From: Candidatus Woesearchaeota archaeon
GTDB taxonomy: Archaea; Nanobdellota; Nanobdellia; Woesearchaeales; GW2011-AR4
Length of the DNA: 10,748 nt
Assembly: GCA_018303645.1 (NCBI GenBank)
Contig: JAGVXR010000045.1
Span: 1-10,748 of the forward strand
Direction of reading: 5' to 3'
Part shown: in pieces, positions 1 to 5,234 of the stretch
Layout: each line of letters starts with the position of its first letter
How positions within the stretch are numbered: the stretch's first letter is position 1
Notes under the pieces: model-generated
Database searches by the model: none
The model's input: only the letters and a program-made list of their open reading frames with translations
Told to the model about the DNA's origin: nothing
Program-made: the position numbers and the translations under genes

Positions 1-1
1 T

Positions 2-727
2 TTCTCCAGCATAAAAATCACTTTAAATCAGCACAGCTTACATACTGTTTGCGAGTCTGCCCATTGCCCCAACATTTCCGAGTGCTGGAATGGCGGCACA
101 GCAACTTTCATGCTCATGGGTGACGTCTGCACTCGCGGCTGCAAATTCTGCGCTGTGAAAACAGGCAACCCAATGAAGCAGCTTGATGCAGAAGAGCCGA
201 AAAAGCTCGCAAAAGCGCTTGCAGAAATAAAATTATTTGATTATGTTGTTTTAACCTCTGTCAACCGAGATGACTTGGAAGACGGAGGCGCTTCACATTT
301 TGCAGAGTGCATCAGGGAAATAAAAAAAGAGTACCCTGAAATGATTGTCGAAGTTTTAATACCTGACTTTGAAGGAGATGCTGAAGCATTAAGAAAAATA
401 ATTGACGCAAAGCCTAATGTTATTGCCCACAATATTGAAACTATTGAAAGATTGCAAAGTAAAGTAAGGGATGCAAGGGCTAATTACAGGCAATCTTTGG
501 AAGTCCTGAATAATGTAAAAAAACTAAACCCGAAAATCTACACAAAATCATCCATAATGCTCGGCTTGGGGGAAACTGACGAAGAAGTAGTGCAGGCAAT
601 GAAGGATTTAAGAAAAATTAATGTTGATATTTTAACAATTGGACAATATTTGCGCCCAACTGACTGGCACATTGCAGTAAATGAATATGACAATATTTGC
701 GCCCAACTGACTGGCACATTGCAGTAA
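2..727 (+). CDS. lipA: Lipoyl synthase LipA, 5' partial and frameshifted
   Basis: This is a radical-SAM lipoyl synthase, which inserts two sulfurs into protein-bound octanoyl groups to make lipoyl cofactor; here the PDH E2 protein is the obvious client. The frame is open from base 2, so the N-terminus lies outside the window and the ATG at 110 is internal. Both cysteine motifs are visible: CX4CX5C (CESAHCPNISEC, codons around 50-85) for the auxiliary cluster and CX3CX2C (CTRGCKFC, around 128-151) for the SAM cluster. The sequence follows the family up to GQYLRPTDWHIAVNEY. It then enters the second copy of a 47-bp tandem repeat, runs about 12 residues out of frame and stops at 727. The lost part includes the RSSY motif, whose serine ligates the auxiliary cluster in the family. 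Either the gene is disrupted or the repeat is an assembly error. Identity is certain; functionality is doubtful. Confidence 0.93.
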   Translation, partial: FSSIKITLNQHSLHTVCESAHCPNISECWNGGTATFMLMGDVCTRGCKFCAVKTGNPMKQLDAEEPKKLAKALAEIKLFDYVVLTSVNRDDLEDGGASHFAECIREIKKEYPEMIVEVLIPDFEGDAEALRKIIDAKPNVIAHNIETIERLQSKVRDARANYRQSLEVLNNVKKLNPKIYTKSSIMLGLGETDEEVVQAMKDLRKINVDILTIGQYLRPTDWHIAVNEYDNICAQLTGTLQ

Positions 728-735
728 ATGAATAT
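642..735 (+). repeat. Exact 47-bp tandem duplication inside lipA
   Basis: Bases 642-688 and 689-735 are identical over all 47 positions and directly abut. Because 47 is not a multiple of three, the second copy shifts the lipA frame. Deleting one copy restores a normal LipA sequence (DWHIAVNEYVAPEKF). Zero divergence implies a very recent event, a slippage-prone site, or an assembly artefact. Confidence 0.97.
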
Positions 736-894
736 GTTGCCCCTGAAAAATTTGAGTATTTCAGGCAAAAAGCCTTGGAATTGGGCTTCCTGTTCTGCGC
801 TTCCGGGCCATTTGTGAGGAGTTCTTACAGGGCAGGGGAAATGTTCGTGAGGAATGTTATTAAGAGGGATAAACAATATGAAACTTTACCTTGA
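736..894 (+). pseudogene. lipA: Frame-shifted C-terminal part of lipA
   Basis: This is the remainder of lipoyl synthase in the frame that would follow directly if one copy of the 47-bp repeat were removed. It reads VAPEKFEYFRQKALELGF and then the conserved ASGPFVRSSYRAGEMF region, ending at TGA 892-894. RSSY is the family motif with the auxiliary-cluster serine. A TTG at 697 could in principle start a 65-residue peptide, but that peptide would be useless alone. The tail after FVRNVIKR (DKQYETLP) is not typical and overlaps the start of the next gene by 17 bases, which suggests the stop was recreated when that gene arrived. A decayed second copy of this 3' end lies at 1492-1555. Confidence 0.88.
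807..857 (+). repeat. Direct repeat, intact copy (lipA 3' end)
   Basis: This stretch of lipA, encoding PFVRSSYRAGEMFVRNV, aligns without gaps to 1492-1542 at 41 of 51 positions. The two copies bracket the PIN toxin and its partner gene, so they look like the boundaries of an inserted cassette. Confidence 0.85.
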
Positions 895-1327
895 ATCATC
901 AGTTTTTAATTTTATATTTGCAGAAGATGCTCCAGAAAAGCAGAAAATTACCAAAGTATTTTTTGCCAACAAATTGAATGATTTTGATTTGTTTATATCA
1001 GATTTAGTGATTAATGAATTAGAAAAAACAAAAGAGCCAAAAAGGAGTGCACTTTTAGAACTAATCACTAACCATCCATTCAAAACTCTAGCAACGAATG
1101 AAGAAGCTTCAAAATTAGCTAGAATTTACGTAAGCGAAGGAATAATCCCAGAAAAGTTTTTAAATGACGCCTTGCACATAGCTATTGCAAGTCTTAACGA
1201 AATTGGTACTATTGTAAGCTGGAACCTTGAACATATTGTCAAAGTAAAAACTATGATTGGTGTAAACAAAATAAATTTAAATAGAGGCTACAAACAAATA
1301 TTCATAGTAACGCCGGAGGAAATATGA
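878..1327 (+). CDS. PIN-domain ribonuclease toxin (VapC-like)
   Basis: This is a 149-residue PIN-domain protein of the type that begins with (M)KLYLxxSV and ends with SWNxxHIV...GY...I.TPEEI. I recognise this family pattern as a VapC-related putative RNase toxin. Acidic PIN positions visible are E6 (in YLESSVF, where the family usually has Asp), E47 and D97 (NDALHIA), with N116 in the SWN motif. I chose the ATG at 878 because homologues start at this MKLYL motif; an ATG at 854 would add eight unrelated residues. The start overlaps the lipA tail by 17 bases, with a GAGGG at 864-868 as a possible ribosome site. Its stop overlaps the partner's start (ATGA), so the two are translationally coupled. 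The Asp-to-Glu change at position 6 could lower metal binding. RNase activity is inferred. Confidence 0.87.
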   Translation: MKLYLESSVFNFIFAEDAPEKQKITKVFFANKLNDFDLFISDLVINELEKTKEPKRSALLELITNHPFKTLATNEEASKLARIYVSEGIIPEKFLNDALHIAIASLNEIGTIVSWNLEHIVKVKTMIGVNKINLNRGYKQIFIVTPEEI

Positions 1328-1491
1328 CAAAAGAGCCTAAAGCAATGAAGGAACTGCACAGAATAAGGGAAAAGATGTCAAAAATGTCAGATAAAGAGCT
1401 ATTAAAAGAGCTAGAAGAGACTAGAAAAAAGTATAAAGACGTTATTTCTGCAAGTGAACTGAAAGCGAAAAAAATTGTGATTAAAGTTTAA
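1324..1491 (+). CDS. Small partner of PIN toxin, putative antitoxin
   Basis: This 55-residue, highly charged protein (MTKEPKAMKELHRIREKM...) starts inside the toxin stop codon through an ATGA overlap and ends at TAA 1489-1491. GGAGG at 1315-1319, four bases before the ATG and inside the toxin's last codons, is a good Shine-Dalgarno site. Small proteins carrying a KELHxIREK-like segment usually follow this PIN family, and I infer an antitoxin role from that pattern and the coupling. The helical Lys/Glu-rich composition (residues about 8-45) fits a peptide that wraps a toxin. No DNA-binding fold is evident, so autoregulation cannot be claimed. The toxin-before-antitoxin order is opposite to classical vapBC. 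Confidence 0.75.
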   Translation: MTKEPKAMKELHRIREKMSKMSDKELLKELEETRKKYKDVISASELKAKKIVIKV

Positions 1492-1555
1492 GCCTTTTGT
1501 GAGAAGTTCTTGCAAAGCTTGAGAAATGTTTGTGGGGAATGTGGTAAGAAAATAA
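1492..1555 (+). pseudogene. Decayed second copy of the lipA 3' end
   Basis: Starting one base after the putative antitoxin stop, this stretch matches lipA 807-857 at 41 of 51 positions without gaps. Translated in the lipA frame it reads PFVRSSCKA, an in-frame TGA (1520-1522), EMFVGNVVRK and TAA (1553-1555). The homology begins abruptly at 1492. I interpret it as the original lipA terminus displaced when the toxin-antitoxin cassette arrived with, or created, a replacement 3' end. It has no start and an internal stop, so it is not expressed as a protein. Confidence 0.83.
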
Positions 1556-1606
1556 AAAATTGATTTAGTTAATTGAAGTATAAAGTTTAACTGCTATTAG
1601 GAATTA

Positions 1607-1966
1607 CTATATGCCACCAGGAAATCTGTAATAAGCAGACGAATCTTTATCTTGTCTTTCTTGGAATATCACTAAATATTGATCATTACCATATTTAATC
1701 ACATAATTTGCAACTAAACGCCCTAAAGCTCCACTGCGTTGACTAGCCAAACTTTCAACTTTTGTTCCATCGTCAATTAGTTGTGACAAAGCACTTTCCA
1801 AATCATGGATAGCCATCCTATTTCCTTTATCCTTTGGTTCCACAATTATATCTGGAGTACCACTTGAAGAATTGACTACTGAGGCAGTTAAACTACCTCT
1901 AGAATTTAAATCACTAAGTATATCAGCTATTCTCTGCTTGTCTGAAACAGCCTGTGGATTACTCAT
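1607..1966 (-). CDS. Hypothetical protein, 119 residues
   Basis: I do not recognise this protein. It starts MSNPQAVSDKQRIADILSDL, has no signal peptide or membrane segment, and ends in an aromatic and glycine-rich tail (SSAYYRFPGGI). The middle part around residues 52-72 (MAIHDLESALSQLIDDGTKV) looks helical. Expression is supported by a strong Shine-Dalgarno sequence AGGAGGG (1977-1983) ten bases before the ATG and by a TATA-like element further upstream. It stands alone on the reverse strand between two toxin-antitoxin pairs. It may be cargo of the same accessory insertion or a small regulator, but nothing in the sequence decides this. Confidence 0.68.
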   Translation of the reverse strand: MSNPQAVSDKQRIADILSDLNSRGSLTASVVNSSSGTPDIIVEPKDKGNRMAIHDLESALSQLIDDGTKVESLASQRSGALGRLVANYVIKYGNDQYLVIFQERQDKDSSAYYRFPGGI

Positions 1967-1976
1967 TTTGATTAAT

Positions 1977-1983
1977 CCCTCCT
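1977..1983 (-). promoter_or_regulatory. Strong Shine-Dalgarno site
   Basis: On the reverse strand the sequence reads AGGAGGG, ten bases upstream of the ATG of the 119-residue hypothetical protein. It is the best ribosome-binding site in the left half of the window and is the main reason to accept that gene. Confidence 0.75.
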
Positions 1984-2022
1984 ACTAGGTGTGTATGTCA
2001 TAAGCGAATTAAAAGATTAACC

Positions 2023-2031
2023 ATTATTTAA
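2023..2031 (-). promoter_or_regulatory. Candidate archaeal TATA box for hypothetical gene
   Basis: On the reverse strand TTTAAATAA is preceded by purine-rich ACGAAAGA, resembling a BRE plus TATA box. Transcription about 25 bases downstream would give a leader of roughly 35 bases carrying the Shine-Dalgarno site at 1977-1983. The call rests on pattern only; the region is AT-rich. Confidence 0.45.
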
Positions 2032-2098
2032 ATCTTTCGTTTTTAACCACTTGAAAGTAATTAAAGAAGCAGGGAGTAAAATTTTAAAAATCGATAAA

Positions 2099-2106
2099 TT
2101 TAAATA
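2099..2106 (+). promoter_or_regulatory. Candidate TATA box for vapBC
   Basis: TTTAAATA is centred about 29 bases upstream of the vapB ATG at 2132, which predicts a leaderless or almost leaderless transcript, as is common in archaea. No Shine-Dalgarno sequence precedes that ATG, consistent with this. Confidence 0.55.
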
Positions 2107-2130
2107 TAACTAAATATAACTAAGTTATAT
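2101..2130 (+). promoter_or_regulatory. Repeat and palindrome, probable VapB operator
   Basis: Two tandem copies of TAAATATAAC (2101-2110, 2111-2120) run into a 17-bp palindrome at 2114-2130, with arms ATATAACT and AGTTATAT around one central base. It ends one base before the vapB start and covers the predicted transcription start. AbrB-type antitoxins commonly repress their own promoters at such symmetric AT-rich sites, so an autoregulatory operator is the natural reading (inference). Confidence 0.6.
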
Positions 2131-2131
2131 T

Positions 2132-2386
2132 ATGGTGGAAATACAAGCTAAAACAAGGAAATGGGGCTCTTCAATAGGAGTGGTTATACCTAAAGAAGTT
2201 GTGGAAGAAGAAGGTATAAAGCCGAATGAAAAGATAATCATAGAAATAAAGAAGAGAGTCAAAGTTAAGGATGTTTTTGGAATGTTTCCAGAGTGGAAAA
2301 GAAGCACACAAGAAATAAAAGATGAGATGCGCGCTGGATGGGAAAGTGCTTCTGATATTTTGGCTGAGGAAAAGTCCAAAAAATGA
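2132..2386 (+). CDS. vapB: AbrB-family antitoxin VapB
   Basis: This 84-residue protein has an N-terminal AbrB/MazE swapped-hairpin DNA-binding domain (residues about 3-48). It contains the hallmark KWGSSIGVVIPKEVVEE and the second half PNEKIIIEI. The C-terminal half (about 50-84) is charged and helical and would clasp the toxin. The start is taken at ATG 2132, one base after the palindromic operator. Its TGA overlaps the vapC ATG (ATGA at 2383-2386), giving the classical antitoxin-first, coupled order. In the family the complex binds its own promoter and degradation of VapB frees the toxin. Family assignment is firm; the target is unknown. Confidence 0.92.
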   Translation: MVEIQAKTRKWGSSIGVVIPKEVVEEEGIKPNEKIIIEIKKRVKVKDVFGMFPEWKRSTQEIKDEMRAGWESASDILAEEKSKK

Positions 2387-2739
2387 AATATTTTTTCGAT
2401 ACTTATGCTTTAGTTGAGATAGTAAAAAGAAATCCTGATTATATTAAATACTTTGAGGAAGTTATAACCACAAGCAAATTTAATTTAGCAGAACTATATT
2501 ACAGCTTGCTAAGGGATATGGGTGAAGAAAAGGCAATGGCAGGCTATTTTCAATTTAGGGACTCTGCTATTGAAATCAGCGACGATGTTATTTTTGATGC
2601 TATGAAATTAAAACTAAAAAACAAAAAACTTTCTTATGTGGACTGCATAGGATACACTTTGGCTTTAAAAAATGATTTGAGATTCTTAACGGGTGACAGA
2701 GAGTTCAAAGAAATGGATAATGTGGAATTTGTCCAGTAA
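2383..2739 (+). CDS. vapC: PIN-domain toxin VapC
   Basis: This 118-residue PIN-domain protein is a putative Mg-dependent ribonuclease that cleaves structured RNA such as tRNA in characterised relatives. All four acidic active-site residues are visible: D6 (YFFDTYALVE), E37 (NLAELYY), D87 (SYVDCIGYTLA) and D105 (FLTGDREF). Length is normal for a compact archaeal VapC. Translation is coupled to vapB by the ATGA overlap. It is unrelated at sequence level to the PIN protein at 878-1327, so the locus holds two independent PIN toxins within 2 kb. No truncation or frame damage is seen. Confidence 0.92.
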   Translation: MKYFFDTYALVEIVKRNPDYIKYFEEVITTSKFNLAELYYSLLRDMGEEKAMAGYFQFRDSAIEISDDVIFDAMKLKLKNKKLSYVDCIGYTLALKNDLRFLTGDREFKEMDNVEFVQ

Positions 2740-2786
2740 ATCTATATAACCCAAAATATATAATCCCAAAAACACTATCAAAAAAC

Positions 2787-2795
2787 TTTATAAAT
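2787..2795 (+). promoter_or_regulatory. TATA box of the pdh operon
   Basis: TTTATAAAT, preceded by A-rich AAAAAC, lies 39 bases before the pdhA start. A transcription start about 25 bases downstream gives a leader of roughly 10-15 bases carrying GAGGG (2817-2821) close to the ATG at 2826. This is the clearest archaeal-type promoter in the window. Confidence 0.62.
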
Positions 2796-2825
2796 CCGCT
2801 GAAAATCTGGCTTTAAGAGGGTGTC

Positions 2826-3890
2826 ATGGTAAAAAAGGTGCTAAAAGAGTTCAATGTAGAGTACTTGCAGATTCTGGATGAAAACGGTAGCTGCGATGAA
2901 GCATTGATGCCCAAGCTTTCAAATGACGAAATAAAGAAGATTTACGAGATGCTTGTTCTTACAAGGGTCTTTGACCAGAAAGCCTTCAACATGCAGAGGC
3001 AGGGAAGGATTGGAACATATATACAATTCAAGGGGCAGGAAGCATGCCAGGTTGGAAGCGCAATGGCTCTTGAGGACAAGGACTTTATCTTTCCGATGTA
3101 CAGGAACAGCGCATTGCTCATAGCGAGAAAGCACCCCCTTGTGCAGGTCTTCCAATACTGGGGTGGCGATGAAAGAGGTTCTATAAGCCCGCAAAATGTC
3201 AATAATTTCCCTATTGCAATTCCTGTTGGAACCCAAACAGTCCATGCTGCAGGCGCTGCTTTTGCAGCCAAGTTGCAGGGCAAAAAACAAGTGTCTGCTG
3301 TTTATTTTGGCGACGGGGCAACTTCTAAAGGCGATTTTCATGAGGCAATGAATTTTGCTGGGGTTTTCCAGGTGCCTGCTGTCTTCATATGCGAGAACAA
3401 CCAATATGCTATTTCTGTGCCAAGGGCAAAGCAAACCCATTCCGAGACAATTGCGCAAAAGGCAATTGCTTACGGCATAGAAGGCATTCAGGTTGACGGC
3501 ATGGATGTTTTTGCAGTCTATAAGGCAGCCAAAGACGCTGTCGACAAGGCAAGAAACGGAAAAGGGCCTACTTTAATAGAATGCTACACTTACAGGATGG
3601 CAGACCACAGCACATCTGATGACGCTTCCAAGTACAGGACAAAGGAAGAGCTTGAATTGTGGAGTAAAAAAGACCCGATTGAAAGGCTCGAAAAGTACAT
3701 GCGCAAAAAGGAATTATTAGATGATGCCTACAAGAACAACGTTCTCACCAAGTCGCAGGAAGTCATTGAAAAGGCAGTCACAGAGTTTGAGAAATTGCCT
3801 CCTGCAGACCCAAAGGACATCTTTAAATATGTTTTTGCGGAAATGACACAACAGCAGAAAGAGGAAATGGAGGATTTGTTTGGGAAATAA
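2826..3890 (+). CDS. pdhA: Pyruvate dehydrogenase E1 component, alpha subunit
   Basis: This is the E1 alpha subunit of a 2-oxoacid dehydrogenase complex. With E1 beta it uses thiamine diphosphate to decarboxylate pyruvate and reductively acetylate the lipoyl group of E2 in the cytoplasm. The thiamine diphosphate motif is plain: GDG at residues 162-164 (YFGDGATSKGDFHEAMNFA) through ENN at 190-192 (CENNQYAISVP). QGRIGTYIQFKGQEA near residues 59-73 and the C-terminal YRMADHSTSDD loop are also typical. At 354 residues it is full length. The ATG at 2826 follows GAGGG by four bases. The annotation as pyruvate-specific rather than branched-chain rests on overall resemblance to PdhA. A 306-base gap separates it from pdhB, unusual for these normally adjacent genes. 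Confidence 0.96.
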   Translation: MVKKVLKEFNVEYLQILDENGSCDEALMPKLSNDEIKKIYEMLVLTRVFDQKAFNMQRQGRIGTYIQFKGQEACQVGSAMALEDKDFIFPMYRNSALLIARKHPLVQVFQYWGGDERGSISPQNVNNFPIAIPVGTQTVHAAGAAFAAKLQGKKQVSAVYFGDGATSKGDFHEAMNFAGVFQVPAVFICENNQYAISVPRAKQTHSETIAQKAIAYGIEGIQVDGMDVFAVYKAAKDAVDKARNGKGPTLIECYTYRMADHSTSDDASKYRTKEELELWSKKDPIERLEKYMRKKELLDDAYKNNVLTKSQEVIEKAVTEFEKLPPADPKDIFKYVFAEMTQQQKEEMEDLFGK

Positions 3891-3947
3891 AAATCAATAA
3901 AAAAGATTTCAATAAACTAAATTCAAAACGCTAACAATAAATTCAAT

Positions 3948-4154
3948 CACGTCGCTTCCCAGCATCTGCAAAGTTCGTGGGATTGCAAATCCCACTTAAA
4001 TAAAGCGTCAACTAATTTTGCGGTTGATGGGAACCCAGCTCAGGACAGTGTACCTAGCTGTGGTAAATAAATAGGTACGGAGGAGGAGCACGAAGGAAAG
4101 CTTCCTCAACTGCCGAATGCCGACGTGCCAAGACAATGCGAACGAAGTGAGCGG
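3948..4154 (+). ncRNA. Candidate structured RNA or mobile-element 3'-end relic
   Basis: This segment in the pdhA-pdhB gap is clearly more GC-rich than its flanks and folds well by eye. A closing helix pairs CACGTCG (3948-3954) with CGACGTG (4121-4127). Inside it TTCCCA (3956-3961) pairs with TGGGAA (4028-4033), enclosing hairpins 3977-3995 (8 bp, loop GCA) and 4008-4027 (5 bp). Then follow hairpins 4050-4078 (GTACCTA/TAGGTAC) and 4080-4107 (7 bp, one G-U). A tail GCGAACGAAGTGAGC (4138-4152) can form a short hairpin with tandem G-A pairs. One + strand frame is open from 3921 to 4172 except for a single TAA at 4068-4070, reading ...NPAQDSVPSCGK, stop, IGTEEEHEGKLPQLP.... Structure plus residual coding is what a TnpB-type gene end with its guide RNA would look like, but I cannot identify the family. 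It matches no riboswitch, RNase P or SRP RNA that I know. Confidence 0.45.
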
Positions 4155-4160
4155 ATTAAA

Positions 4161-4169
4161 TTTAATAAA
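4161..4169 (+). promoter_or_regulatory. Possible TATA box for pdhB
   Basis: TTTAATAAA lies about 32 bases before the pdhB ATG, right after the structured segment. If used, it would give pdhB its own nearly leaderless transcript; no Shine-Dalgarno sequence precedes pdhB. The stretch is AT-rich, so chance is a real alternative. Confidence 0.32.
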
Positions 4170-4196
4170 AAATAATTAACAAATTATCAAAATAAA

Positions 4197-5171
4197 ATGG
4201 TTGTAGCAAATATTGTCCAGGCAGTAACAATGGGATTGAGGCAGGAAATGGCTAGGGACAAGAATGTTGTTGTGCTTGGCGAGGATGTTGGAGTCAATGG
4301 AGGCGTTTTCAGGGCAACTGAAGGCTTGCAGAAGGAGTTTGGCTCTAATAGGGTGATTGACACGCCATTGGCAGAGCTTGGCATTGTAGGAGCTTCAATA
4401 GGAATGGCTGTGAACGGATTAAAGCCTGTTGCTGAAATCCAGTTCAGCGGCTTTGTATATGCTGCATTCGATCAATTGCTTAGCCATGCCGGCAGAATCA
4501 GGATGAGAAGCAGGGGAAGATTTACCTGCCCATTGGTTTTAAGAACACCGTATGGAGGCGGAATAAGGGCTTTGGAACTGCATTGCGAATCAGGAGAAGC
4601 GTTATTTTCCCACATTCCCGGAATAAAAATGGTTATTCCTTCTAACCCTTATGACACCAAGGGATTGCTTGCAGCAGCCATAAGGGATCCCGATCCTGTG
4701 ATTTTCTACGAGCCAATGAGGATTTATCGGGCTATAAAGCAGGACATTCCTGAAAAAGAATACATTGTGCCGATAGGCAAAGCCAACATCGTGCAGGAAG
4801 GAGACGATTTAACGCTTATTGCATGGGGCGCAATGGTTAAGACATGCTCTGATGCAATTGAAAAGCTGAATAATAAATATTCCGTTGAGCTGATTGATTT
4901 AAGGACAATCAATCCATATGATGCAGAAACAATAATCAGCTCTGTCAAAAAGACAGGGAGATGTGTCATTGTGCACGAAGCGATAAGAACAAGCGGTTTT
5001 GCAGCAGAGCTTATCGCAGCGATAAATGAAAAAGCATTATTAAGCCTTGAAGCTCCTGTTGTGAGAGTTACTTCCCCAGATGTCCCGTTCCCATTGGCTA
5101 AGCTTGAGAATTACTTTTTGCCGGATGTTAACAGAATTATTAAGGGGATTGAAAAGGTAATGAGTTTTTAG
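4197..5171 (+). CDS. pdhB: Pyruvate dehydrogenase E1 component, beta subunit
   Basis: This is the E1 beta subunit, which completes the alpha2beta2 thiamine-diphosphate enzyme with PdhA. It is full length at 324 residues. Visible hallmarks are GEDVG at residues 28-32 (which includes the glutamate that activates the thiamine ring in the family), DTPLAELGIVGASIGMA, the EIQFSGFVYAAFDQLLSHAGR region, the PYGGGIRALELHCESGEALFSHIPG segment and the C-terminal transketolase domain (VELIDLRTINPYD, RVTSPDVPFP). The ATG at 4197 gives the usual N-terminus; only A-rich sequence precedes it, so it is leaderless or read through from pdhA. Downstream, a 10-bp AT hairpin and then a foreign-looking nuclease gene separate it from its E2 partner. 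Confidence 0.96.
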   Translation: MVVANIVQAVTMGLRQEMARDKNVVVLGEDVGVNGGVFRATEGLQKEFGSNRVIDTPLAELGIVGASIGMAVNGLKPVAEIQFSGFVYAAFDQLLSHAGRIRMRSRGRFTCPLVLRTPYGGGIRALELHCESGEALFSHIPGIKMVIPSNPYDTKGLLAAAIRDPDPVIFYEPMRIYRAIKQDIPEKEYIVPIGKANIVQEGDDLTLIAWGAMVKTCSDAIEKLNNKYSVELIDLRTINPYDAETIISSVKKTGRCVIVHEAIRTSGFAAELIAAINEKALLSLEAPVVRVTSPDVPFPLAKLENYFLPDVNRIIKGIEKVMSF

Positions 5172-5203
5172 GAAAAATTTAATTATAAGTTTAAGGTTTA
5201 AAT

Positions 5204-5226
5204 TAATTAAAAATTATTTTTAATTA
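5204..5226 (+). other. AT-only inverted repeat after pdhB
   Basis: TAATTAAAAA (5204-5213) and TTTTTAATTA (5217-5226) form a perfect 10-bp inverted repeat around TTA, within the 63 bases separating pdhB from the DUF262 gene. An 11-base direct repeat, TTTAATTATAA, also occurs at 5178-5188 and 5219-5229. The region may be a weak terminator, an operator or the promoter of the nuclease gene (TTTAAATTA at 5197-5205). Low complexity makes any single reading uncertain. Confidence 0.4.
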
Positions 5227-5234
5227 TAAACACA

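Noticed and set aside
110..112. ATG at 110 as the start of lipA
   Set aside because: The frame is open to base 2 and encodes the conserved CX4CX5C cysteine motif upstream of this ATG.
538..876. Reverse-strand frame across lipA
   Set aside because: Antisense to lipA and contains the repeat twice; no independent coding signal.
854..877. Upstream ATG for the first PIN toxin
   Set aside because: It would add eight residues before the family-typical MKLYL start and deepen the overlap with lipA.
2919..3458. Long reverse-strand frame opposite pdhA
   Set aside because: It lies entirely within a clear E1 alpha gene, shows no recognisable motif and is a codon-bias shadow; the shorter reverse frame at 2942-3283 is the same.
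4037..4044. AGCTCAGG resembling a tRNA D-arm
   Set aside because: No acceptor stem, anticodon loop or T-arm fits around it; the bases belong to the linker between hairpins of the structured segment.
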